Shown here piece after piece: positions 16,100 through 23,529 of a stretch of 64,000 bases of DNA. Source of the DNA: Streptomyces dysideae. Its GTDB lineage: Bacteria; Actinomycetota; Actinomycetes; Streptomycetales; Streptomycetaceae. Each line of letters starts with the position of its first letter. Positions within the stretch are counted from its first letter, which is position 1. Both the position numbers and the translations under genes were made by a program. The notes beneath the pieces are model-generated. The model did no database searches. It was not told the origin of the DNA and saw nothing but the letters and a program-made list of their open reading frames with translations. The stretch spans positions 281,678 to 345,677 of the forward strand of contig NZ_KQ949076.1 of NCBI RefSeq assembly GCF_001514305.1, in the 5' to 3' direction.

Positions 16100-16912
16100 T
16101 CACAGACCACTCGGACGGCCCGGAATCCCCGGATCCGAATTACGGCGGCCGTAGGCGAGGATCATTCCCGAATACCCGTCGCGCACCGCCGCCGAGGATT
16201 TCAGCCGTTCCACCTTGAGGTCACTCGCGAACGGCTCGAGACTCGCGTACACGTCGGAATCTCCCACATCGCAGGCGGGGAAGAAACGCCCGCCCACCTC
16301 ATACCCCTGGGAATGTTCCATGAAGGCGGCGGCGAAGGCGGCGTCGGGGGCGAGGGCGCGCATGAAGCACTCGACGCCCCGGGTGAACTCCTGGTGGGAG
16401 GAGGTCATCGACTCGGCGACGAAGAACATGGTCCCCACGGACCAGCGTCCCTCGTGCCGCGCCAGGTCGAAGATGTTGCCCTGCTCGACCCGGACGACTT
16501 TGGCGAACCGCTCGCGCGGGGCCATGCCGAGCCGGCTGTACCCCTCGTTCTCGCACAGCTCGTCCCAGAACGGGTCCCAGTTCTTCCCGTAGGCGCCGAC
16601 CTGGCCGCGCAGGTACTCCACGTTGCTCGAGGACCGCTCGAAGAGCGTGATCTCGTCGCACCACGGCAGCATGGCGAGCGCGGGATAGAGATTGGCACCG
16701 GCACCCACGTCGATGCCCGGCACCGGTCCGGGGGGCTGCTCGCGGGAGGGCTCACTGAAATGATCGCCGAAATGATCCCGTACGATGTGCAGAATCTCCG
16801 CATCCTCCGCCTGCAGAGCACTGTAATTGTGATCAACGTAGGCGATCGGATCGAATGCGGACCATGGCACATCCGCATTGAGCTGGGCGTCCCCCGGCGA
16901 TCTGAAGGTCAT
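16100..16912 (-). CDS. SCO2525-type SAM-dependent methyltransferase
   Basis: This is a 270-residue class I methyltransferase of the NNMT/PNMT/TEMT-like branch. Motif I reads PGIDVGAGANLYPALAML (about residues 65-82). The acidic motif II region is ITLFERSSSNVEYLRGQV, and a later GNIFDL and VGTMFFVAESMTSS follow. The N-terminus (PWSAFDPIAYVDHNY) is also typical of the family. It is the first gene transcribed in the SCO2519-SCO2525-like group. The substrate is unknown; small amines or a peptide/protein partner in the cluster are possible. Confidence 0.82.
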   Translation of the reverse strand: MTFRSPGDAQLNADVPWSAFDPIAYVDHNYSALQAEDAEILHIVRDHFGDHFSEPSREQPPGPVPGIDVGAGANLYPALAMLPWCDEITLFERSSSNVEYLRGQVGAYGKNWDPFWDELCENEGYSRLGMAPRERFAKVVRVEQGNIFDLARHEGRWSVGTMFFVAESMTSSHQEFTRGVECFMRALAPDAAFAAAFMEHSQGYEVGGRFFPACDVGDSDVYASLEPFASDLKVERLKSSAAVRDGYSGMILAYGRRNSDPGIPGRPSGL

Positions 16913-17174
16913 TCATCAACGGTACCAACGCCAGGGGCACGGTGGATCCCCCTTGCGCTGATGTGACAGAACAATTACGGCCACGGGGCGCACGGGGGGC
17001 GCATCGCGGCGAATGATTCCCGCGACCTGTTCCGGCCTTGAACGGCCGGATTGTCCCGCTCAAGATGGTCGGAACTCTGCCGAACACACCCGAAAGGCAG
17101 ACAGCACGCGTCTCGCCCGTACCACCCGTACGAGTGGCAACGCACACTTGACTCCATCCCGCAGGGGGCGCCGC

Positions 17175-17693
17175 ATGACGGCTTGTCCGGAGGAACGTTT
17201 CAGTGGCCGCACCGGCCAGGCGTACTACGCCGACCGTGCCGACCGGCCGTTGACGATGAGAGCCGCCGAGGAATCCGACCTGCCGGAACTGGTCCGGGTC
17301 GACCGCGAGGTCTTCCCCGAGGAGCCCTACCCCTACTTCGTCCTGCGCCAGTTCTTCGACCTCCACGCGGACCGCCTCCTGGTCCTGGACGACGGAGACA
17401 CCCTGCACGGCTACGTCCTTTTCGTGACCACCTCGGACCACTACACCAGCTGGGTGATGAGCCTCGCGGTCTCCCCCGACCAGCGCGGCCGGGGCCTGGG
17501 CCGCCGCCTGATGCTGGAGGTGCTGCGGCGGCTGCGCGCGGAGGGGGTGCGGGAAGTGCGCCTGACGGTGGAACCGACGAACGCCGCGGCGATCATGCTG
17601 TACCGGTCGCTGGGCTTTTCGTCGGAGGACCAGGTGCGGAAGGACTACTTCGGGGAGGGGGAGGATCGGCTGGTTATGACGCTTGCGTTGTGA
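17175..17693 (+). CDS. GNAT-family N-acetyltransferase
   Basis: This is a 172-residue protein with a complete GNAT fold. It shows MRAAEESDLPELVRVDREVF at the start of the domain, the acetyl-CoA-binding motif A (LAVSPDQRGRGLGRRLMLEVL) and the C-terminal NAAAIMLYRSLGF. The ATG at 17175 is chosen over longer frames because the upstream residues are non-conserved. The RimI-like architecture suggests acetylation of a protein N-terminus or small amine, but the substrate cannot be told. It is divergent from the methyltransferase gene across a 262-bp gap in which I see no gene. Confidence 0.85.
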   Translation: MTACPEERFSGRTGQAYYADRADRPLTMRAAEESDLPELVRVDREVFPEEPYPYFVLRQFFDLHADRLLVLDDGDTLHGYVLFVTTSDHYTSWVMSLAVSPDQRGRGLGRRLMLEVLRRLRAEGVREVRLTVEPTNAAAIMLYRSLGFSSEDQVRKDYFGEGEDRLVMTLAL

Positions 17694-17797
17694 GAAGGAT
17701 CAGGGGACCCCGAGGCATGGTGCTGGGGTAAACCCCCGGGAATTTAGGGCTGTTACCCGGATGTGACGCTCCGTGAGGTTCCGGCAGGCTGCTGCGC

Positions 17798-19279
17798 ATG
17801 AAGCAGATCACGAAAAGCGCCGCCCTGATCGCCGCCGCCTCCGGAGTCGTCTTCGGGCTCGTCACGCCGCTCACCGCGTCCGCCGCCGACGCTCCCAAGT
17901 CGCTGAAATGGACCAAGTGCGAGGGCAGCGGGCTCGATCCCCGGCAGCGGTGCGCGACCGTCTCCGTACCGATGGACCACGCCGATCCGGGCGGCCGGAA
18001 GATCGACATCGCCATCTCCCGCGTGCCCAGCGAGAAGCCGTCCGCCCGCCGCGGCGCCCTGCTGATGATCCCCGGCGGGCCCGGCGGCGACAGCCTCAGC
18101 CACCCGTCCGTCGAAGGGGAGAAGCTGCCCCAGGAGGTGCGGGACGCCTACGACCTGATCGGGTTCGCCCCGCGCGGGATGGCGCCGTCCACCTCCGTCA
18201 GCTGCGATCTCGAGCCCGGCGACCTGGCCCGGACGAAGCTGCTCCCCTATCCCGCCGCGGACGGCTCAGTCGCCGGGAACATGGCCACCGCCCAGCGCGT
18301 GTCGGACACCTGCGCCCGCAACGGCGACGAGCTGATGCGCCACATCAACAGCGCCAACAACGCCCGCGACCTGGACCGCATCCGCGCGGCACTCGGCGAG
18401 CACAAGGTGTCCGCATGGGGCACCTCGTACGGCACCTATGTGGGCGCCATCTACGCCCAGCTGTTCCCGCACCGCACCGACCGCTGGGTGCTGGACAGCA
18501 ATGACAACCCCGACCCGGTCAAGGTGGAGCGCGCCTGGCTCGCCGCGTTCGAGGTGGGCGTCGAGGACAACTTCCCGGAGTTCGCCAAGTGGGCCTCCGC
18601 GCCCGGCAACCCGGACCGGATCGCCGGCACGGCCGCCGAGGTGCGCCCCCTCTTCCTCCGTCTCGCCGCCCGCCTCGACCGCGAGCCGATCCCCTGGCCG
18701 GGCGCCAACCCGCCGGAGCTGAACGGCAACGAGCTGCGCCAGGTCATGCTGGACACCCTCTACGACCCCCGCAAGTACCCGACCCTCGCCAAGCTGATCC
18801 TGGCCGCACGGAAGGGCACCGTGCCGCCCGCTCCCCCGGCCCCGCCGAAGGCGGTTCTGCAGAACGTCACCGCGATCAGCGCCGCCACCATCTGCAACGA
18901 CGCCGCCTGGCCGAAGTCGGCCGCCGCCTACCAGAAGGACGTCGACGAGAGCCGGGCGAAGTACCCGCTGACGGCCGGCATGCCGAGGAACGCGATGGTG
19001 TGCGCCGCCTGGCCGTGGACGCCGAAGGAGCCGCCGGTGCGGATCACCGACCGCGGCCCGTCCAACGTCCTGCTCATACAGAACGAACGCGACGTGGCCA
19101 CCCCGCTGAGCGGCGCCCTGAAGCTGCGCGAGGCGCTCGGCCGGCGTGCCGTCATGGTCACCGTGAACTCCACGGGCCACGGCGCCTACCTGGACAACGG
19201 CAACGCCTGCGGCGACGCCACCGTCTCCCGCTTCCTGGCCACCGGACAGCGCCCCGCCCGGGACACCTACTGCGACTGA
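17798..19279 (+). CDS. Secreted tripeptidyl-aminopeptidase-type alpha/beta hydrolase
   Basis: This is a 493-residue exported serine hydrolase of the Tap/SlpD family. A signal peptide occupies residues 1-29 (KQITKSAALIAAASG...ASA). The nucleophile lies in AWGTSYGTYVG, the acid in QNERDVATP and the histidine in STGHGAYLDN. The family's oxyanion and N-terminal block (MIPGGPGGDS) is intact. The normally GFDPRGVG-like stretch reads GFAPRGMAPST, a small departure. It probably trims tripeptides from extracellular proteins. It stands alone with its own terminator. Confidence 0.88.
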   Translation: MKQITKSAALIAAASGVVFGLVTPLTASAADAPKSLKWTKCEGSGLDPRQRCATVSVPMDHADPGGRKIDIAISRVPSEKPSARRGALLMIPGGPGGDSLSHPSVEGEKLPQEVRDAYDLIGFAPRGMAPSTSVSCDLEPGDLARTKLLPYPAADGSVAGNMATAQRVSDTCARNGDELMRHINSANNARDLDRIRAALGEHKVSAWGTSYGTYVGAIYAQLFPHRTDRWVLDSNDNPDPVKVERAWLAAFEVGVEDNFPEFAKWASAPGNPDRIAGTAAEVRPLFLRLAARLDREPIPWPGANPPELNGNELRQVMLDTLYDPRKYPTLAKLILAARKGTVPPAPPAPPKAVLQNVTAISAATICNDAAWPKSAAAYQKDVDESRAKYPLTAGMPRNAMVCAAWPWTPKEPPVRITDRGPSNVLLIQNERDVATPLSGALKLREALGRRAVMVTVNSTGHGAYLDNGNACGDATVSRFLATGQRPARDTYCD

Positions 19280-19477
19280 CCGGTCCGGCACGCCCTGGCG
19301 TACCTCCGCGCCAGGGCGTGGAAGGCCTCCTTCGGCTCCCAGTGCCAGTCGGAACGCGGGTCGTCGGGGCGGTCCTTGATCGCCTTGGTCGGCGCTCATC
19401 CGGGCGGCCCCCGCCACCCGACGACCGCCGTCTCCGGCCAGGAACAGCGCCCGGTTGATGCCCTTGGTTGTCTCCAT
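19267..19477 (-). pseudogene. Possible frameshifted relic opposite the tap terminator
   Basis: From ATG 19477 the frame reads METTKGINRALFLAGDGGRR and continues to ARMSA. A one-base shift near 19395 then opens KAIKDRPDDPRSDWHWEPKE and AFHALARRYARAC, up to a TAG at 19267. The second part looks protein-like (several Trp, charged helix), but no family is recognised. A perfect hairpin (19289-19320) lies inside it, which argues that part of it is only a terminator. Confidence 0.3.
19289..19320. terminator. Strong hairpin terminator after the tap-like gene
   Basis: CACGCCCTGGCG (19289-19300) pairs perfectly with CGCCAGGGCGTG (19309-19320) across an 8-base loop. It starts 10 bp after the stop codon. 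There is no U-tract, as is usual in Streptomyces. Confidence 0.8.
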
Positions 19478-19639
19478 CCGGCCACTGTGGCGAGCGCGGG
19501 CCCGTACCGCCGTCCGCCGATGGTCTACGGCACCGCAACCAAGGAATGACGCAGGACGTCGATCACTGAAGAGATCGTCAACGGCCCACGAGCGAAGGAG
19601 AGCAAGATCTTAGGCTCCGCCAGGACCGCAAAGTCCTCC

Positions 19640-20527
19640 ATGAACCGACGCGCGTTCCTCGCGACCGGCACCGCCGCCACCGCGGCCACGCTGCTCGCGA
19701 CCACCCCCGCACACGCCACCACCAGCGACGGTGACCGCGGGGCCGCCGCCCGCCTGCGCGAGCTGGAGGCACAACACAGCGCCCGCCTGGGCGTGTTCGC
19801 GTACAACGCCGCCACGCGGCGGACCGTCCGGCACCGCGCCGACGAGCTCTTCCCGATGTGCTCGGTGTTCAAGACGCTGGCATCCGCGGTCGTCCTGCGC
19901 GACCTGGACCGGCACGGCGAGTTCCTGTCCCACCGCATCCACTACACGGAGGCCGACCTTCCGGAGAACGGCTCCGACCAGACCCGGAAGCACCTGGCCG
20001 ACGGCATGACCGTCGCCGAGCTCTGCGAGGTCGCCATCACCTACAGCGACAACGGCGCCGCCAACCTCCTGCTGCGCGAACTCGGCGGCCCCACCGCCAT
20101 CACCCGCTTCGCCCGCTCCCTCGGCGACCCGGTGACCCGTCTGGACCGCTGGGAGACGGAGCTCAACTCGGCCGAACCGTGGCGGATCACGGACACGACG
20201 AGCCCGTACGCGATCGCCCGCACCTACGGCCGTCTGGTCCTCGGCGACGCCCTGCCCCGCCACGACCGCGACCTGCTCACCCACTGGCTGCTGAACAACA
20301 CGACCAGCGGCAGACGCTTCCGCGCGGGCCTGCCCACGTCCTGGACGCTCGCGGACAAGACGGGCTCGGGTTCCTACGGCACCGCCAACGACGTCGGCGT
20401 CACCTGGACCGACACCGGCACCCCGCTCGTTCTCGCCGTGCTGTCCACCAGGCCCGACCAGGACGCGGCCTGGGACGACGCCCTGGTCGCGGAGACGGCC
20501 GCGGTGCTCGCGGACGCCCTCAGCTGA
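19640..20527 (+). CDS. Class A beta-lactamase
   Basis: This is a 295-residue serine beta-lactamase. The leader contains a twin-arginine motif (NRRAFLATG) and a cleavage site after AHA. The active-site tetrad is complete: SVFK (nucleophile Ser and general base Lys), YSDN, the omega-loop Glu in DRWETELN, and KTG in ADKTGSGSYG. It is expected to hydrolyse penicillins outside the cell. No BlaR or BlaI-type regulator is adjacent. Its 3' end overlaps the convergent PTP-like gene by 8 bp. Confidence 0.93.
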   Translation: MNRRAFLATGTAATAATLLATTPAHATTSDGDRGAAARLRELEAQHSARLGVFAYNAATRRTVRHRADELFPMCSVFKTLASAVVLRDLDRHGEFLSHRIHYTEADLPENGSDQTRKHLADGMTVAELCEVAITYSDNGAANLLLRELGGPTAITRFARSLGDPVTRLDRWETELNSAEPWRITDTTSPYAIARTYGRLVLGDALPRHDRDLLTHWLLNNTTSGRRFRAGLPTSWTLADKTGSGSYGTANDVGVTWTDTGTPLVLAVLSTRPDQDAAWDDALVAETAAVLADALS

Positions 20528-20960
20528 ACCGGCGTACGTACCGCCGCTGCCACGGCGTCTCCACCGCGTGCCGGTCGTAGTGGCGGCGGACGTAGGCCAC
20601 GGCCTCCTCGGGCGGTACACCGTCCAGCACCGCCAGACAGGCCAGCGCCGTCCCCGTACGGCCCCGCCCGCCACCGCACGCGACCTCGACCCGCTCGACA
20701 GCGGCCCGCTCCCAGGTCTCCGCGAGCACCGCCCGGGCGGCCGCGCGGTCGGCCGGGAGGCGGAAGTCGGGCCAGCGGATCCAGCGGGACTCCCAGGGGA
20801 CCTCGGGGGGCTTACTGCCGAGGAGGTAGAGGCCGTACGACGGAGATGTCGCGCCCGGTTGCAGGGGGCGTCGCAGGCCACGCCCCCGTACCAGTCGCCC
20901 CGAGGGCAGCCGGAGTACCCCGGCGGCCCGCTCGTCCCAGTGCCCCTCGCTACGCTCCAC
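20520..20960 (-). CDS. Protein-tyrosine-phosphatase-like protein
   Basis: This is a 146-residue protein with a CX5R active-site loop, VACGGGRGRTGTALACLAVL. That is the signature of cysteine phosphatases, except that the usual His before the Cys is Ala. A possible general acid Asp lies in RWPDFRLP, upstream of the P-loop as expected. The GTG at 20960 is the best start in frame, with a poor Shine-Dalgarno. It is divergent from the ECF sigma gene across 81 bp, so the two may share a regulatory region. Reduced catalytic activity is possible. Confidence 0.72.
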   Translation of the reverse strand: MERSEGHWDERAAGVLRLPSGRLVRGRGLRRPLQPGATSPSYGLYLLGSKPPEVPWESRWIRWPDFRLPADRAAARAVLAETWERAAVERVEVACGGGRGRTGTALACLAVLDGVPPEEAVAYVRRHYDRHAVETPWQRRYVRRFS

Positions 20961-21041
20961 GAGCCCATTCGAACCTGGCCCCGCGTCCTGGGCAACCGAT
21001 TCCGCCTCGGTGGTGGTCTGGAGGGCGAGGGAGGGTGCTTG

Positions 21042-21593
21042 ATGCAGGCCGAACAAGAGGCCCAGTTCCAGGAATTCGTCAGGGCGCGGTGGTCCCACCT
21101 CGTGCGGACCGCCTATCTGCTCACCGGCGACGCGCACCACGCCGAGGACCTGGCGCAGACGGCGCTGGCGAAGGCGTACCGGTCCTGGCGGCGGGTGTCG
21201 CGGGCCGACAGTCCGGAGGCGTACGTCCGTCGGATGCTCGTCAGCTGCAACAGCGACCGGTTCCGCAAGCGGCGCGTCACGGAGTCACTGACCGCGGCGC
21301 CGCCGGAGCGGGCGGGGCGCGACGAGGCGTACTCGGGGGTGGAGGAGCGCGGCGCCCTGCTCGGCGCGCTGGCCCAGCTGCCGCCCGGACAGCGGGCGGT
21401 GGTCGTCATGCGCTACTGGGAGGACCTGTCCGAGGTGGAGGTCGCCGAGATGCTCGGCTGCTCCACCGGCACGGTCAAGAGCCAGGCGTCCAAGGGGCTG
21501 GCGAAGTTGCGTACATATCCGGGGCTGACGCAGGTCATGGGCGGACCTGAGCACAGCCGGGCGGCGGCGTCCGGGCAGGGAGGTACCAGGTGA
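21042..21593 (+). CDS. SigE-subfamily ECF RNA polymerase sigma factor
   Basis: This is a 183-residue ECF sigma factor. Region 2 spans about residues 10-75 (LVRTAYLLTGDAHHAEDLAQTALAKAYRSW), and region 4 contains LPPGQRAVVVMRYWEDLSEVEVAEMLGCSTGTVKSQASKGLAKLR. AGGGAGGG precedes the ATG at 21042. It belongs to the Streptomyces SigE/SigM-like group that lacks a classical anti-sigma with zinc motif. The stop overlaps the start of its membrane partner (GTGA). Confidence 0.9.
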   Translation: MQAEQEAQFQEFVRARWSHLVRTAYLLTGDAHHAEDLAQTALAKAYRSWRRVSRADSPEAYVRRMLVSCNSDRFRKRRVTESLTAAPPERAGRDEAYSGVEERGALLGALAQLPPGQRAVVVMRYWEDLSEVEVAEMLGCSTGTVKSQASKGLAKLRTYPGLTQVMGGPEHSRAAASGQGGTR

Positions 21594-22516
21594 ACGACGA
21601 GCAGCGGCAAGAGGGCGGCACCGAGCGGGACTTCGAGGAGCGGCTGCGTGACCTGCTCTCCGAGGACGCGTACACGTTCAGCCCGCCGCCGGTGCCGTAT
21701 CCGGCGATCCGCCGCCGGGGTGTGGTGGAGCGGCGGCGCCGGGTGGCCGCGGCCGGTGCGGTGCTGGTGACGCTGGCGGCGATGCCGGTCGGGGCGTACG
21801 CGCTGGGCGGGGGCGGTAAGGCCGGGAGCACGGCGACGACACCCACGCCGACGGTCAGCGCCCCGCAGTCCCCGACGCCGTCCCCGACCCCTTCGGGTCC
21901 CGCGCGGCCGGCCACCGACGGCCAGCTCCTCGACGGGATCACCTTCGCGCAGGCCGCGGACGGGCTGGAGAAGTGCCTGGAGTACGACCGGTCGGGCCCC
22001 AAGGGCTACGGCCGCCCCGACGCGGGGACGGCCGCCGACTTCCGGATCATCCTGGCGATGAACAGCACCGGCGACTCGAACGCGCCCGGCGACGGCATGT
22101 TCGTGGTCGCGGTGAAGGACGGGCCCGAGCTGTTCCGGGTGATCTGCCGGATCGCGGACGGCGAGGCCCAGGGCATCAACTCCGGTGGCGGCGACGCCGG
22201 TCCGCCCGATGTCGGCCCGGTCTTCGCCGACATCAACGGCGGCAAGCTCTACCAGCAGTCGTTCCTCGACCGGGGCAACTGGAAGCTGCCGTTCCGCTGG
22301 GGGGTCATCGGCTCGGTCGAGCCGTCGGTCGCCAAGGTGACCGTCTCCTACGGCGACTCCAGCAGTGAAGCCGCCCTGGACCACGGCTGGTTCGTGGCGT
22401 CCGGCGTGCTGAACCAACAGGTCACGCTGGCGCCGCGCATCAAGGGCTATGACGCCGACGGCAAGCTGGTCTACGACTCGGACGACGACAAGTACTACGA
22501 GAAGACCCTTCCGTAA
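21590..22516 (+). CDS. Membrane-anchored partner of the ECF sigma factor
   Basis: This is a 308-residue protein. A short cytoplasmic N-terminus (FEERLRDLLSEDAYTFSPPP) is followed by an arginine-rich stop and one membrane segment at about 52-72. A Thr/Pro/Ser-rich linker and an outer domain follow. The layout matches the putative anti-sigma or sensor proteins encoded after SigE-group sigma genes. Its GTG overlaps the sigma stop codon. No HxxxCxxC zinc motif is present, so any anti-sigma activity would use the short N-terminal helix. Confidence 0.75.
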   Translation: MNDEQRQEGGTERDFEERLRDLLSEDAYTFSPPPVPYPAIRRRGVVERRRRVAAAGAVLVTLAAMPVGAYALGGGGKAGSTATTPTPTVSAPQSPTPSPTPSGPARPATDGQLLDGITFAQAADGLEKCLEYDRSGPKGYGRPDAGTAADFRIILAMNSTGDSNAPGDGMFVVAVKDGPELFRVICRIADGEAQGINSGGGDAGPPDVGPVFADINGGKLYQQSFLDRGNWKLPFRWGVIGSVEPSVAKVTVSYGDSSSEAALDHGWFVASGVLNQQVTLAPRIKGYDADGKLVYDSDDDKYYEKTLP

Positions 22517-22529
22517 CAGCACTCCCGGC

Positions 22530-22568
22530 CGGGCGGGGGCGCCGCACAGGGGACGGCACCCCCGCCCG
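22530..22568. terminator. Bidirectional hairpin between convergent genes
   Basis: CGGGCGGGGGCGCC (22530-22543) pairs with GGCACCCCCGCCCG (22555-22568) with one mismatch. It lies 13 bp after the membrane-partner stop and 9 bp before the FadR-type stop, so it can serve both convergent genes. Confidence 0.75.
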
Positions 22569-22577
22569 TAGCACCCC

Positions 22578-23282
22578 TCACCCCACCCCGCGGGACTCCT
22601 GCGCCGCGCGCGCCTCGATGCCGCGGAAGTGGACGGCCATCGCGCGCTGCGCGCCCTCGACGTCGCGGGCGCGCAGTGCGGTGACGATGTCGCGGTGGCG
22701 GCGGACGGTGACCTCGGGTGCCGGGTCGTCGGTCCAGCCGCGGGCGCCGGAGACGCGCCGGAAGACCGTCCAGAAGGCGCCGAGCAGCTGCGGGACGAGG
22801 GCGTTGCCGAGCGAGGCGTAGAGCAGCTCGTGGAACTCCCGGTCGAGTTCCGGGAAGGGCCGCCCGCCCTCGCCCACCGCCTCCATGCGGACGACCACCG
22901 CCTCCAGCCGGTCCAGCTCCGCCTCGGTGAGCGTCGCCGCGACCCGGCGGATCAGGCCCTCCTCCAGGACCTCGCGGATCTGCAGTATCTCGGCCAGCGC
23001 GCCGGTGTCGTCGTGCAGCTGGACCAGCGTCCGGAAGGTCAGCCCGTCGACGAGCGGGGTCAGTGAGGCCTGGCCGACATAGGTGCCGTAGCCGTGCCGG
23101 ATCTCCACGATGTCGAGGGCCTGGAGCGCCTTGAGGGCCTCGCGGACGGAGTTGCGGCTGACGCCGAGGTCCTCCATGAGCTCCGCCTCGGTGGGCAGGG
23201 GCGCACCCGTCTGGAGCCTGCGGTCGAGGATCAGCTGCATGACCTCGCGCTGGATCCGACTGTTCCTGGGCTCCCCGGACAT
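22578..23282 (-). CDS. GntR/FadR-family transcriptional regulator
   Basis: This is a 234-residue regulator. The N-terminal winged helix (IQREVMQLILDRRLQTGAPLPTEAELMEDLGVSRNSVREALKAL) is followed by an FCD all-helical ligand domain with the metal-site pattern DREFHELLYASLGN and later HRDIVTALRARD...HFRGIE. It is divergent from the ABC importer operon and is its likely repressor. The start at 23282 is one of three nearby ATGs (others at about 23291 and 23321) and is not certain. Direct repeats lie just upstream. Confidence 0.88.
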   Translation of the reverse strand: MSGEPRNSRIQREVMQLILDRRLQTGAPLPTEAELMEDLGVSRNSVREALKALQALDIVEIRHGYGTYVGQASLTPLVDGLTFRTLVQLHDDTGALAEILQIREVLEEGLIRRVAATLTEAELDRLEAVVVRMEAVGEGGRPFPELDREFHELLYASLGNALVPQLLGAFWTVFRRVSGARGWTDDPAPEVTVRRHRDIVTALRARDVEGAQRAMAVHFRGIEARAAQESRGVG

Positions 23283-23335
23283 GCGCCGCATCGTACGCGC
23301 ACCGGAGGTCCCACATCCCACGTCTGCCCCGATGC

Positions 23336-23371
23336 GGGTCCGATACGGGTCCGATACGGGTCCGATACGGG
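23336..23371. promoter_or_regulatory. Three direct 11-bp repeats, candidate operator array
   Basis: GGGTCCGATAC is repeated at 23336-23346, 23347-23357 and 23358-23368, with a decayed copy immediately before. The 11-bp period places all copies on one face of the helix. It lies between the FadR-type gene and the importer promoter. Confidence 0.6.
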
Positions 23372-23440
23372 GTCAACTCGCGCCATTTCACAGCGCCATT
23401 GGTCCGACCTGTGGCAGATGCGTCATTCGTGTGAGATCCC

Positions 23441-23496
23441 TTGACCGCCCCCACGGCCCCTCCTATGGTCGCGCTGACCGTCAGGACGTAGGACGT
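23441..23496 (+). promoter_or_regulatory. Sigma-70-type promoter and heptamer operator for the importer operon
   Basis: TTGACC at 23441-23446 and TATGGT at 23464-23469 are separated by 17 bp, a good vegetative promoter. Just downstream, AGGACGT is repeated in tandem at 23483-23489 and 23490-23496 within a partly palindromic sequence. Binding there would block transcription start. It is a plausible site for the divergent FadR-type regulator. Confidence 0.6.
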
Positions 23497-23529
23497 CGTA
23501 TCTCCTCACCACCCATCGCTGGAGGAACC

